Below the pieces are notes generated by a model, which worked only from the letters and a program-made list of their open reading frames with translations, did no database searches and had not been told where the DNA came from. Position numbers and translations under genes: made by a program. A stretch of 64,000 nt of DNA from Plotosus lineatus (lineage: Eukaryota; Chordata; Actinopteri; Siluriformes; Plotosidae), in assembly GCA_024760905.1 (NCBI GenBank), contig CM045735.1:31497249-31561248 (forward strand), read 5' to 3'. Shown here piece by piece: positions 43,680 to 54,370 of this stretch (position 1 is the first letter of the stretch; each line of letters begins with the position of its first letter).

Positions 43680-44454
43680 ATTCCTGGTCCGCATTACAAG
43701 ATTATAGATACCGTATACTAACAAAGCCACAGATGTTTTTGCCTTCTGTCATTGTTCAGTCAATGAAAACCTCACACTGTAAGATTTCGTACACAAAATA
43801 AAGCACTGCATATTTTCTTAGTATGTGACTCCGAAGATCAAAGATCTCACATTATTTTGCAAGAACCAATATGAATTTGGATCAAAACTAAGCAATGCAC
43901 AATGTCACTGCTGAGAAGGCAACCTTGTTTGCATTGTAGTCTGAGCTAGTGCAATTAAAAAGTGCATACTCTACATATGTGCAGTTAAAGTTGATCCACG
44001 TTGGTATACTGCTACACCTTCAACTACATCTTCTGTAACTCCAGTCACATCAACATGCATTGTGTAATCAGCGAGAACAGGAGCTTAGGCCTTTGCGTAA
44101 CATCTGTTGGTTACAAAAAATACGAGAACTTCCTAATAGTGAACTGGTGCAGTTTTAGGCATGTTTGTCAGAATTTCAAAATATTGCTTAAACTAACAGC
44201 TCACGTTACAAAATGTTAGCACGTAAGTGTTCTGACATCCATTGGTCTTTTATGGTTGCGACCTGGATTCAGTTGGACAAGGTTGGTTCAACCAGATTTT
44301 GAGCCCATGAGGAGTTACACCAGATGAAACTCCAGAATCAAGCCAGAAAAAGACAGAGAATTTGTCTTGGGTACTAATTTGTATTTAAATTTTTACGATA
44401 GACTCTTTCTTCATCCTCTTCTTGTACTTCTTCTTCTTTTAAACCATGACATAT
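43680..44454. other. No recognisable feature
   Basis: Possible unique DNA; the ORF at 44001-44219 has no recognisable similarity. Confidence 0.45.
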
Positions 44455-44635
44455 GACTACGATAGAAGCCTGTTTCAAGAACAAAGAATCTCATCTAATT
44501 CAAGGAAAATGGTAAACTCTTTGGTGCAGTAGTTGTCTTTGAACAAAATCCCTTCAGCCTTCCCAACACTCAGTGTTCCCACACAAAAGCAGATGTAAGC
44601 TCCCATTCAGTGAGGATGCAAATAAAAGCTCCCAG
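44455..44635. repeat. Diverged direct repeat, unit 2
   Basis: Matches 40990-41165: 'gatagaagcctgtttcaaga ... ctttggtgcagtagttgtct ... aataaaagctccc'. Roughly two-thirds of positions agree by eye. Confidence 0.6.
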
Positions 44636-44908
44636 TGGTAAGCCACTGCTTGTCCTCTGGGGTTAGTTAACTGCCAGGGATGTCAGCGATGTACACAGAA
44701 AATAAGACTTTGAGATTTATATAGAGACAGGTTTCAGAGGGAAGCAGGAAAATGCGATGGAAGAAAAAGAAGGAAATGATTGTAATGAATTATATTTCTT
44801 ATTTTCTTGGTGGGAAGAGTAAATTGTGGCTGAGGTGGATGAGAAAGGAGAGTAGTTAGGAATTTATGGCACCCAAAAGAATGCACATTGAGAGATAGTA
44901 GTCAGGGC

Positions 44909-44960
<52 letters not shown>
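44909..44960. repeat. (CA)n microsatellite
   Basis: About 50 bases of CA. Confidence 0.97.
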
Positions 44961-44962
<2 letters not shown>

Positions 44963-44989
44963 TTATAATACAATAGATACACCCCCACC

Positions 44990-45335
44990 CCATTTTCTCC
45001 CCGAATTTTAGTCATATCCAGTTCCCACTCTATGCCCCCTCCTTGGCATGCAATGCTAGTCACCTGCCTCTTTACGAACTGTTGCACATCTGTATTTGGA
45101 GGCAACCAAACACATTCAGAGGAAAAGCGCTATCCACCCTCTTGTACAAATGAACCCATAGATGCCCATGATTGGCTGGTGATCGCCGTAAGTGATAGGG
45201 AAGTGAGCGTTTGCTATCCCTCCCTCCTGTGAGATTTCAGCCAATTAGCCCTCATCATGACTTTGGCATCAACCTGGATTTGAACCTGCAATCTCTGGCT
45301 TGATAGTCATGCATCTTGTCAATGTGACTTGAAAG
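44990..45335 (-). repeat. tRNA-like SINE relic, other family
   Basis: Minus strand carries a B-box-like 'gcaggttcaaatccagg' preceded by 'actatcaagccagagatt'; the body includes 'cagccaatcatgggcatcta'. The plus-strand text (CTCTGGCTTGATAGTCATGC) is one I associate with a dispersed fish repeat. Confidence 0.5.
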
Positions 45336-45679
45336 CCTGAGTTTTTAATTGTTTTTAAATATGAATACAAATCAAATCGATTGAAACCTATTTTACACTC
45401 CAATAACTTGATTATTGTCAATGTTGTGCCTAAAACACAACTTCATACATGCCTGCCAGAATAATTCTCACACTCACACCTATGAACAAAGACGCATTCC
45501 ACACAATAATTAAATGTTTCCAGCCAAAAAAGAAAAGTTAGTCATATTAATAAATTATATCAACTTTTATTTAATATTTTAAGTCAAGGTGACCCCCAAA
45601 AATCCCTTACATATTTTAAAGTTAAATTTAAAAGGTTAAAGATTTGCAGAGATGAGGGGGTCTGAGGTCTGCTGGTCAC
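45336..45679. other. No recognisable feature
   Basis: AT-rich; nothing recognised. Confidence 0.5.
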
Positions 45680-46100
45680 CCAACCCCAATTTGAACACCT
45701 TGAGTTTGAAGAACAGCTTGTGGTTTCAGTAAGATGGAGCTGTGGCCTACACAACTTGAAGATCATTGGAAGTACCAAGGGAAATGTTTCTGGATCAGAT
45801 GATTTCATTATGTATTGATATTGTGTGGCTGGCCTGTTCCAGTACCTCTTCTTTTTAATTTTATTTCTCTGGGGCTACCTTAAATTAAGAGTGCATACTT
45901 ATCGACCACAAACTCTTGAAGAACTTAAGGTTGTTATTCAGCTGGCGATAACCTCTGTTCCAGTCCACTTGATGTGTTGGACCATGGAAGCCTTCAGAAA
46001 TGACCTCCAAGCATGTATAGTTAATCATGAGCACCATTTCGATAATCATCTTCAAAACATGATGTATAAAAACTGAATTAAGTTTGAATAATGATTATAT
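45680..46100 (+). pseudogene. Mariner-like transposase C-terminal relic
   Basis: FQ-DGAVAYTT-like block (45715-45760), then MFLDQMISLCIDIVW, and from about 45850 FLWGYLKLRVHTYRPQTLEE, then ITSVPVHLMCWTMEAFRNDL and QACIVNHEHHFDN. FLWGYLK and the closing basic C terminus are typical of mariner transposases. The frames are broken before 45825; the last 83 codons are open. Confidence 0.8.
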
Positions 46101-46123
46101 TTTTTGATTTTTGAAAGAAATTC

Positions 46124-46294
46124 CAACAAAATTGGTGTACTTTTATCATTTTTGAAAGGGTTTTTGGGGTAGTCTTGGGATCCTTGGAACGAATCATGCA
46201 TTTTACATGTAAAATGCGCCTCTACTTATGAAAACTCCAGGCTACGAAAAAAGGCTCTGGAACGGATTCATTTCGTAAGGAGAGGGCAGACTGT
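46124..46294 (+). mobile_element. Tigger 3' end fragment
   Basis: Matches the 3' region of the Tigger at 16164-17256 ('aaaattggtgtacttttatc', 'gtaaaatgcgcctctactta') and ends GGAGAGGGCAGACTG followed by TA. Only the last 170 bases of the element are present. Confidence 0.88.
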
Positions 46295-46297
46295 ATA

Positions 46298-46376
<79 letters not shown>
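46298..46376. repeat. (TG)n then (TA)n
   Basis: About 24 bases of TG then 56 of TA, between a Tigger end and the 3' end of RTE copy F. Confidence 0.97.
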
Positions 46377-46378
<2 letters not shown>

Positions 46379-48838
46379 TCTTCTTCTTCTTTTCCTTTCG
46401 GCTGTTCCCTTCAGGGGTCGCCACAGCAAATGATCTGCCTCCATCTCTCCCTATCCTCTGCATCTTCTACTCTTACTCCAACGACCTTCATGTCCGCCTT
46501 CACCGCATCCATAAATCTTCTCTTTGGTCTTCCTCTGGGCCTTTTGCCTGGTAGTTCCAACCTCAGCATCCTACGACCAAAGAGAACCTCAACATTTTCA
46601 TCTCTGCTACCTCCAACTCTGACTCCTGTCTTTTCCCCAGGGCCACTGTCTCTAAACCATACAACATTGCTGGACTCATCATCGTCTTGTACACTTTTCC
46701 CTTCATTCTTGCCGATACTCTCCTATCACACATCACACCGGACACTTTTCTCCATCCATTCCAACCTGCCTGCACGCGCTTCTTCACCTCTTTTCCACAC
46801 TCTCCATTGCATCCTCAAAGCAAACATTGCATCTGTGGTGCTCTTTCTTGGCATGAAACCAAACTGTTGTTTACAAATGCTGACCTCTGCCCTTAGTATA
46901 GCTTACACTATTCTTTCCCATAACTTCATCGTATGACTCATCAACTTTATCCCTCTGTAGTTGCCACAACTCTGCACGTCTCCTTTGTTCTTAAAATGAG
47001 CACCAGCACACTTCTCCTCCATTCCTCCGGCATCTGCTCACTTTCTAAGACCTTGTTGAATATTCTTGTCAGAAAATCTACTGCTACCTCCCCTAGACAC
47101 TTCCATACCTCCACCGGTATGTCATCAGGACCACTGACTTTCCACTCTTCATCCTCTTCAATGCCCTCTTCACTTCAGCCTTACTAATCTTTGCTACTTC
47201 CTGGTCCTCAACGGTCACAACATCTACTCTTTTTTCTCTCTTATTTTCCTCATTCATCAGCTCTTCAAAGTACTCTTTCCATCTTCCCAGCACATTTCTG
47301 TCATCAGTCAATACATTTCCCGCTCTGTCCTTTATCATTCTAACTTGCTGCTCGTCTTTCCCGTCTCTATTTCTCTGCTGTGCCAACCTGTGTAAATCAT
47401 TTTCTCCCTCCTTACCGTCCAACCTATCATACAAGTCATCAAACGCCGTCTGTTTGGCCTTTGACACTGCCACCTTCGCCTTACACTGTGTCTCCCTGTA
47501 CTCCTGTTTACTCTCTTCAGTCCTCCCTATGTCCCACTTCTTATTAGCTAACCTCTTCTTTTGTACACACTCCTGCACTTCCTCATCCCACCACCAAGTC
47601 TCCTTATCTAGTTTCCTTCCAGAGGACACACCAAGTACTCTCCTACCTGTCTGCCTGATTACATTGGCTGTAGTTGTCCAGTCATTTGGAAGCACTTCCT
47701 GACCACCCAAAGCCTGTTTCAACTCCTCCTTGATGACAACATGACACTCTTCCTTTTTCAGCTTCCACCACTTTGTCTTCTGCTTTGCCTTTGCCTTTTT
47801 CACCTTCCTCACCATGAGCGTCATCCTGCACACCACCATCCTATACTGTTTGGCAACACTCTCACCCACTACTACTTTGCCATCACTGACTTCCTTCAAA
47901 TTACATCGCCTACACAAGATGTAGTCTACCTGTGTGCTCCTTCCTCCGCTTTCATAAGTCCCCCTATGCTCCTGTTTCTTCAGGAAGAAAGTATTCACCA
48001 CAGCCATTTTCATCCTTTTTGCAAAATCTATCAACATCTGTCCTTCTGTGTTCCTGTCCTGGATACCAAATCTGCCTGTCACTTCCTCATCCCCTCTGTT
48101 TCCTGCACCAACATGACCATTGAAGTCTGCACCAATGACCACTCTTTCACCTCTGTGGGTACTCTGCATCACTTCATCTAAGTCACTCCAGAATCTCTCC
48201 TTCTCTTCTAGCTCAGATCTTGCCTGTGGGGCATAAGCACTAACAACATTGACCATCACACCTTCAATTTCTAACTTGAGACTCATCACTCTGTCTGACA
48301 CTCTTTTCACTTCTAGAACATTCCTGACAAACCCCTCCTTCAAGATGACTCCTACTACATTTCTCTTCCCATCCACACCATGAAAAAACAGCTTAAACCC
48401 TGCTCCTAAGCTTCTCACCTTGCTATCTTTCCACCTGGTCTGCTGAACACACAATATGTCCACTTTCCTCCTCTGTATCATGTCAGCCAGCTCTCTACCT
48501 TTTCCTGTCAAAATTTCAACATTCAAAGTCCATACTCTCAGTCCTAGACTCATGCCTTTCCTCTTCTCTCTTTGCCTACGGACATGCCTCCCACCTCTCC
48601 TTCTTCGATCTCTCCTTCTACCAACAGTAGTCCAATTTCCACCAGCACCCTGTTGGTCGTTGTTAACCCGAGCCTCGACCGATCCGGTATGGGGGTAATA
48701 CTTCTGATTTGCATCATAAAAGTTTGGCATTGGTTTTACGTCGGATGCCCTTCCTGACACAACCCTCTGCATTTCTCTGGGCTTGGGACCAGCATAAGGG
48801 GGAGAGACACTGGTTAGTGCCCCCCCCCCCCCCCCCCG
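46377..48838 (-). mobile_element. RTE-type LINE, copy F (two internal deletions)
   Basis: Both family ends are present: 3' 'cttcttttcctttcggctgt' at 46377 and 5' poly-C at 48822-48838. Relative to copy D, sequence is missing near 46577 (about 230 bp in the C-terminal region) and near 46808 (about 540 bp covering RT motifs A to the FADD block). The 5' end lies against SINE-C sequence. Confidence 0.93.
47093..48772 (-). pseudogene. RTE copy F endonuclease ORF, 559 aa open but truncated
   Basis: The longest uninterrupted endonuclease frame in the window. It begins MQRVVSGRASDVKPMP, inside the block shared with SINE-A tails, and covers the basic N terminus, the endonuclease ([31 protein letters not shown]) and the linker to MKSGKS. 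It stops where a frameshift (VVLMTYRWRYGSV) precedes RT. The active-site Glu of VQETRW is Gln (VQQTRW) and the His of QHRMV is Tyr, so the enzyme is probably inactive. The RT is deleted downstream. Confidence 0.9.
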
Positions 48839-48844
48839 CCTCTT

Positions 48845-49130
48845 GGCTACTTAGCATGTCCACCTCACTGCAACAAGGGCCTGTGTTCGAGTTCTGAACT
48901 GCATACTCTCCTTGTGTGTGCGTGGAGTCCAAAAATATACACATTAAGCTGACTGTCCCAAATTGTAATTTTGCTCTAGGTGTGATTGTGAGTTTGAATT
49001 GTTGTGTGTGTGTTGGTCGTGCAGTGGTCTGGTGAGATTTTTAGGGTGTACCCAGCCTTCACCCAGTGTGGCTGAGATAGGCGCTACCCTTCTGCAACCC
49101 CGATCAGGACGTAACATTTCGGCAAACACA
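48845..49130 (+). repeat. SINE-C, diverged
   Basis: 'gctacttagcatgtccacct', B box 'gtgttcgagttctg', 'gagatttttagggtgtaccc', then a degraded tail 'ccccgatcaggacgtaac'. RTE copy F abuts its head and probably inserted into it. Confidence 0.7.
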
Positions 49131-49690
49131 ACCATAGATTTCAAACAACATGATGTTTCACTGTCATATTTTTTACAAATGAAGCCAAAATGTAGAAGCC
49201 ATGCATGTGTGAAAAAGTAAGAGCAGAAAGAACTGCTTCCATAGGAATTAATGAGTAATTAGTAGCCAGGAGTTGCCGATAAAAACCATGATCACCTCTG
49301 TGAAAGGTCTGGAAGTTTGCTCGTCTAGGACATTCCAATATGTATCAACATAATGCCAAGGAGGCAAAAGAAAGATCAGGAATGATCTTATAGAAGTAAT
49401 TGTCCACCGTTCTCCCTACTTCATCGCTGGTAAATGATTGGAAGAGTTGGATTGTGGGTAGGAATTAGAAGGGGACCAAAATGATGGTAGATCATTGAAG
49501 CTGATGGCTCATGGGCACTTGTGTAGAACAATAGTTCTACATTTTATAGGGCTTCAGGTAAACCTAGGGACCTAGGATGGCCAAGTGCGAACCACCTAGT
49601 ACACTTGGTCATCTATGAAACATTGAACAAGCCAAACATAATAAACAAATCAATACATAAATTGTAAATGGATGCAAAATCAGTGTTTTG
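49131..49690. other. No recognisable feature
   Basis: Nothing recognised; possible unique DNA. Confidence 0.45.
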
Positions 49691-49692
49691 TG

Positions 49693-49694
<2 letters not shown>

Positions 49695-49732
<38 letters not shown>
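49695..49732. repeat. (TG)n microsatellite
   Basis: About 36 bases of TG. Confidence 0.96.
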
Positions 49733-49736
<4 letters not shown>

Positions 49737-49740
49737 CAGA

Positions 49741-49842
49741 GTGCTTCTTCTGAAGTCGACCACCATCTCCTTCGTCTTCCTAGTGTTCAAGCACAGGTGG
49801 TTGCGCTCACACCAGTCCACGAAGTCAACGTCAAAGTCAACT
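49741..49842 (-). pseudogene. LINE RT fragment (non-RTE clade)
   Basis: Minus strand reads DFVDWCERNHLCLNTRKTKE then MVVDFRRS, the post-catalytic segment (WC...L.LN..KTKE...DFR) of fish LINE reverse transcriptases. About 100 bases only, cut by RTE copy G. Confidence 0.8.
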
Positions 49843-51184
49843 AGAGAGTGAGCATATGCCGGAGGAGTGGAGGAGAAGTGTGCTGGTGCCCATTTTTAAG
49901 AACAAGGGAGACGTGCAGAGTTGCGGCAACTACAGAGGGATAAAGTTGATGAGTCATACGATGAAGTTATGGGAAAGAATAGTGTAAGCTATACTAAGGG
50001 CAGAGGTCAGCATTTGTAAACAACAGTTTGGTTTCATGCCAAGAAAGAGCACCACAGATGCAATGTTTGCTTTGAGGATGTTAATAGAGAAGTACAGAGA
50101 AGGTCAGAGGGAACTACAATGTGCCTTTATGGATCTGGAAAAAGCACATGACAGGGTGCCAAGAAAAGAAATGTGGTATTGCATGAGGAAGTCTGGAGTG
50201 GCAGAGAAGTATGTTAGAGTGGTGCAGGACATGTATGAGAGATGTAAGACAGTGGTGAGGTGTGCTGTCGGTGTGACCGACGAATTCAAGGTGGAGGTGG
50301 GACTGCATCAAGGGTCAGCTCTGAGCCACTTCTTGTTTGCTATGGTGATGGACAGGCTGACAGACGAGGTGAGACAAGAATCTTCATGGACTATGATGTT
50401 TGCAGATGACATTGTGATCTGTAGTGAGAGCAGAGAACAAGTGCAGGAAAATCTAGACAGGTGGAGGTATGCCCTGGAAAGGAGAGGAATGAAGGTTAGC
50501 CTCAGAAAATCAGAATACATGTGTGTGAATGAGAAGGACCCAGGAGGAACGGTGATGTTACAGGGAGCAGAGATAACGAAGGTGGAGGATTTTAAGTACT
50601 TAGGCTCAACAATCCAGAGCAATGGAGAGTGTGGAAAAGAGGTGAAGAAGCGTGTGCAGGCAGGCTGGAATGGTTGGAGAAAAGTGTCCGGTGTGATGTG
50701 CGATAGGAGAGTGTCAGCAAGAATGAAGGGAAAAGTGTACAAGACGGTGTTGAGGCCAGCGATGTTGTATGGCTTAGAAACAGTGGCGCTGAGGAAAAGG
50801 CAGGAGGCAGAGCTGGAGGTAGCGGAGATGAAAATGTTGAGGTTCTCTCTGGGAGTAACGAGGATGGATAGGATCAGAAATGAGTATATCAGAGGGACAG
50901 CCCATGTAAGATGTTTTGGAGACAAAGTTAGAGAGGCTAGATTGAGATGGTTTGGACATGTACAGAGGAGGGATAGTGAGTATATTGGCAGTAGGATGCT
51001 GAGGTTGGAACTACCAGGCAGAAGGCCTCGAGGAAGACCAAAGAAGAGATGGATGTGGTGAAGGAAGACATGAAGGTAGTTGGAGTCAGAAAAGAAGATG
51101 CAGAGGACAGGGTGAGATGGAGGCGGATGATTTGCTGTGGCGACCCCTGAAGGGAGCAGCTGAAAGTAAAAGAAGAAGAAGAAG
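49843..51184 (+). mobile_element. RTE-type LINE, copy G (5'-truncated)
   Basis: Starts in the RT N-terminal part ([20 protein letters not shown]) and runs to the family 3' end 'gcgacccctgaagggagcag' with GAA repeats. 5' truncation is the usual outcome of LINE insertion. Followed directly by an ATT microsatellite. Confidence 0.94.
50036..51061 (+). pseudogene. RTE copy G RT/C-terminal ORF, 341 aa
   Basis: Open from [20 protein letters not shown] through motif A (FMDLEKAHDRVPRKEMW; the usual AYD is AHD), HQGSALSHFLFAMVMD, the catalytic MFADDIVICSES, then FKYLGSTIQSNG and the C-terminal domain to RPRGRPKKRWMW. A 4-base loss (AGAAGAGATGGATG) ends the frame just before the family C terminus. Upstream, stops near 49986 and 50019 break the RT N terminus. 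The best preserved RT core in the window. Confidence 0.92.
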
Positions 51185-51237
<53 letters not shown>

Positions 51238-51272
51238 CAATAATTAAAAAAATAAATAATAATAATAATAAT
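51185..51272. repeat. (ATT)n and (AAT)n
   Basis: About 54 bases of ATT right after the RTE tail, then a short spacer and AAT units. Confidence 0.95.
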
Positions 51273-51404
51273 GTCTCACCAAATGCATCTTCTTAAGGCA
51301 TCACACTGACTATACATTGTAAGCAAACTAAGGAATCCATTGTTTATTTGAATAAAATACATGCTATTCACCACAAATCCTACATATATTTTAGGATATA
51401 ACTG

Positions 51405-51807
51405 GGGGGCAGTGGTGGTCGAGTAGTAGAGGGAAACAGAATAATTGGCTGTTCCAAGGCAGTGGTGGCCTGGTAATAAAGGTGCTGGATCGCTGAGCCT
51501 AGGGTTGGAGGTTTGAGTCCCACTCTCCACAAGGTTGTCACTGTCCCCCCCAGTGCAGCTAACTGGGTTATCAAAGGTGGGCCATGTCTCTCACTATCTA
51601 TGGTGAGAGGTTCATGTAAAAGAACCATTGCTGACTTTCGTAAAGTGTAGCTGCAAAGCCGTCAGTGTGTTTCTGTCCCTTGCTAAAGGGGTTGTGTCAA
51701 GAAGGGCATCTGACGTAAAAACCTATGCCAAATCAAACATGTGAATCATTCGCTGTGACGACTTCTGATTTAAAAAAAGGGAAAAAGCCAAAAGGAAATC
51801 TCATCTC
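51405..51807 (+). repeat. SINE-A, full length, with a doubled head
   Basis: Flanked by a perfect TSD ATTTTAGGATATAACTG (51388-51404 and 51808-51824). It begins with a partial head 'ggcagtggtggtcgagtagt' (51408), then a full head 'ggcagtggtggcctggtaat' (51459) with B box 'ggtttgagtccc', body 'gcagctaactgggttatcaa', and the RTE-like tail 'gaagggcatctgacgtaaaa' and 'aaaaagccaaaaggaaatc'. Both heads are inside the TSD. Confidence 0.95.
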
Positions 51808-51824
51808 ATTTTAGGATATAACTG

Positions 51825-52250
51825 CTGTTTGTGAACTGAGTATGAAGTGCTGCACAGATCAAGCCTTTTTCTGAGGTTACAGTAACTACTAATGTTGTTA
51901 TCATCTGACTATGATGAATTATAAAAACAAAGTTAATAACGGCAGTCCAAACCAAAGTTGGAGGCTATAGCAAAGGCTTATTCTGGAACTCTTTGGGTAT
52001 AGCAGTAGCGTGGTAAATAGATAGGTAGGAAAAAAAAAAAAAAAAGAATTCTTTGCTGGTCTTGTTAAAATCATATCCACCAATTGTTCTCACTCACAAG
52101 AGCTTTTCTAAAAGGAAAATCAGAAGAGAGCCAGGTGTCCCGAAAGCACATTTATAATGATTGGGTGCAAAAAAAAAAAAAAAAAAAAAACCCACCAGCG
52201 TTAACACAGATTTAATTCTTTATCTCTCTCTTCATCACCACACTCTGATT
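51825..52250. other. Two A runs, otherwise nothing recognised
   Basis: Poly-A at about 52030-52045 and 52169-52190. No family identified. Confidence 0.45.
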
Positions 52251-52254
52251 GTGG

Positions 52255-52430
52255 ACTTTTATTGACAAGAAATGCTGTGTACCTCTGGAAAAGCTGGGGA
52301 AAAATTAAGTCTGCTGTAATCTCTCTCTCTCTCCTCACCTTTTCTTTGACTATCGAATGGTATTGACAAGAGGTGCTTTGTGTCTATGGCAATACTTTAA
52401 AAAAATTAAGTCGGTCTCACACCTTCACTC
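52255..52430. repeat. Imperfect tandem duplication, about 100-bp unit
   Basis: Unit 1 'tattgacaagaaatgctgtg ... aaaattaagtctgctg' and unit 2 'tattgacaagaggtgctttg ... aaaattaagtcggtct', each followed by a pyrimidine-rich stretch. Not a recognised family. Confidence 0.6.
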
Positions 52431-52752
52431 CTTCTTTCTTGTTCCCCCACCCAACCACACACTCTCTCCATTCCATTTCCTTCATCCTGCTCCAGCCATT
52501 CCTCTCTTCCTATCATTCACCATAAAAAATGTTTTCTCCCTCCCTCCCTCTTTCTCTCTCGCTTGGTTGTGAGATTTGCCTAACAAAGAGTGCCTCTGCC
52601 CAAGGTCAGATAAGGAACCATGGCGCAAGAAACCACAGCCGCTGCTCCTTTCATTCGTCTTTGCCCCTCCGTTTCTCTGAATTATCTCAGCTGCACATAA
52701 TAATTATTACAGGGGACAGAGAAGAAGAGATAACTGAGAGGCAGAGAGAGCG

Positions 52753-52754
<2 letters not shown>

Positions 52755-52796
<42 letters not shown>
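52755..52796. repeat. (GA)n microsatellite
   Basis: About 40 bases of GA. Confidence 0.96.
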
Positions 52797-52799
<3 letters not shown>

Positions 52800-52925
52800 C
52801 TTTGAAAATTTAGCTTTGCTGTTATGGAGGAGTGTGAAGTTAAATTATACTCCCTAAGAAATAAATTAAATGAATGTGTCCAGGTTGATTGTAATGTCTT
52901 AGTCTACCATAGATAAATGTATGTA

Positions 52926-52927
<2 letters not shown>

Positions 52928-53000
<73 letters not shown>

Positions 53001-53008
53001 ACGTGCGC

Positions 53009-53066
<58 letters not shown>
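52928..53066. repeat. (TG)n then (TA)n
   Basis: About 72 bases of TG, a GC-rich join (cacgtgcgcgtg), then about 56 of TA. Confidence 0.97.
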
Positions 53067-53071
<5 letters not shown>

Positions 53072-53419
53072 AGCATATGATTTTAATGAAAGAAATTATT
53101 AGGATGAGTAATAATGCAAAATTATCTAGAAATGCAGTTTGAACTATAACCATTCAATGTAAATATTATTAAGAGTCTCTATTCCTATTGAATTATTAGT
53201 TAGCCCTGCAATTTAACCACTTGAATTAATATCGTTTTGGTGTTGTACTGAGTATGGAATTTAAAAGCTATTTGTGGAATGAGTCTGACCTGAAACAAGA
53301 CTGTAATTTATTCACATTATGTGGTATTTACTATAACAGTAGCCACCTTACATTATATGCACACATGTATATACAAATCTGACCTAACAGACAGTATAGC
53401 CTTGATCCTCCACGTCTCA
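53067..53419. other. No recognisable feature
   Basis: AT-rich; nothing recognised. Confidence 0.45.
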
Positions 53420-53432
53420 TGACCTTTGACCT
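53420..53432 (-). promoter_or_regulatory. Perfect DR1 nuclear-receptor motif
   Basis: Minus strand AGGTCAAAGGTCA, the DR1 consensus for HNF4/PPAR/RXR-type receptors. It sits in non-repetitive-looking sequence. Chance occurrence is possible. Confidence 0.3.
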
Positions 53433-53648
53433 CACCACCTCAGCTCTGTTATCAGAAAGCCAGCTAAGTCCCCTAATCCTCAGCTTCATATCTTCACCTC
53501 TACTCTGGAGAAGGCGCTATCACTCCGGATGAGGCACTCTGTATAGCACAGATACCGTGTATGTTGGAGGTGGGGCGGCTGATTGGTGGGGCTGGGATGG
53601 AGATTACAATCACTGCAGCTGTACTGTAGACCTCAGAGGATGGTTCAG

Positions 53649-53650
<2 letters not shown>

Positions 53651-53708
<58 letters not shown>

Positions 53709-53709
53709 G

Positions 53710-53752
<43 letters not shown>
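53651..53752. repeat. (CT)n-(CA)n-(GA)n compound microsatellite
   Basis: CT run 53651-53689, CA-rich middle, GA run 53717-53751. The CT and GA runs are complementary and could fold on each other. Confidence 0.95.
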
Positions 53753-53755
<3 letters not shown>

Positions 53756-54141
53756 AATTTACAGTATATCTCAACAAAGTTGAGGATGTAGGTCCCAAGA
53801 CCAATTTTTTTCAGTCAGTTCTAAAACCGCAAAAGTAATGTTTGTGTTAAATTATATTTAGCTAAACAAACAAAAACAACAAAACAAACAAGCAATAACA
53901 AATAAACCTTTTGTCATCAATTAATGTTAATTCTTTTTACAAAACAGAATCAAGTTCATGAACAGGATATTTAGTGAGATTACATGATCATATTATGATT
54001 TCTAAAATAAGCTAAAATTTATTGTTTCAGTTTTAAACAAAATTCTTATAATATAGAACATACATAATATTGCTATCTTTTCAATACCAATAAATCTGTA
54101 ACCAATCAGATATGCGACAAAACATCAAATATTAAATTTGA
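53753..54141. other. AT-rich, no recognisable feature
   Basis: No ORF or repeat family recognised. Confidence 0.5.
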
Positions 54142-54154
54142 GCCTACCTTGGCT

Positions 54155-54357
54155 CAGTTCATCAGTTCATTTTCTGTAACCGCTTCATCCTAATTAGGGT
54201 CGCGGGGAGGTTGGTGCCCATCCCAGACAACTCAGGCCGAGGGCAGAGTACACCCTGAACAGCTCCCCAGGCCATCGCAGGGCGGAAACACATTGACGGC
54301 TTTACAGCCTACTCTTGTCGAAAGTCAGCAATGGTTCTTTTACATGCCTCACACCAT
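54155..54357 (-). repeat. SINE-B, 5'-truncated, with target-site duplication
   Basis: Tail 'catcctaattagggtcgcgg', body up to 'gcctcacaccat'. Perfect TSD GCCTACCTTGGCT at 54142-54154 and 54358-54370. The head was lost at insertion. Confidence 0.93.
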
Positions 54358-54370
54358 GCCTACCTTGGCT

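Noticed and set aside
44001..44219. 72-aa ORF in unique-looking DNA
   Set aside because: No similarity, no splice context, and length expected by chance in AT-rich sequence.
50308..51240. 310-aa minus-strand ORF starting with poly-Ile
   Set aside because: Antisense of RTE copy G plus translation of the ATT microsatellite.
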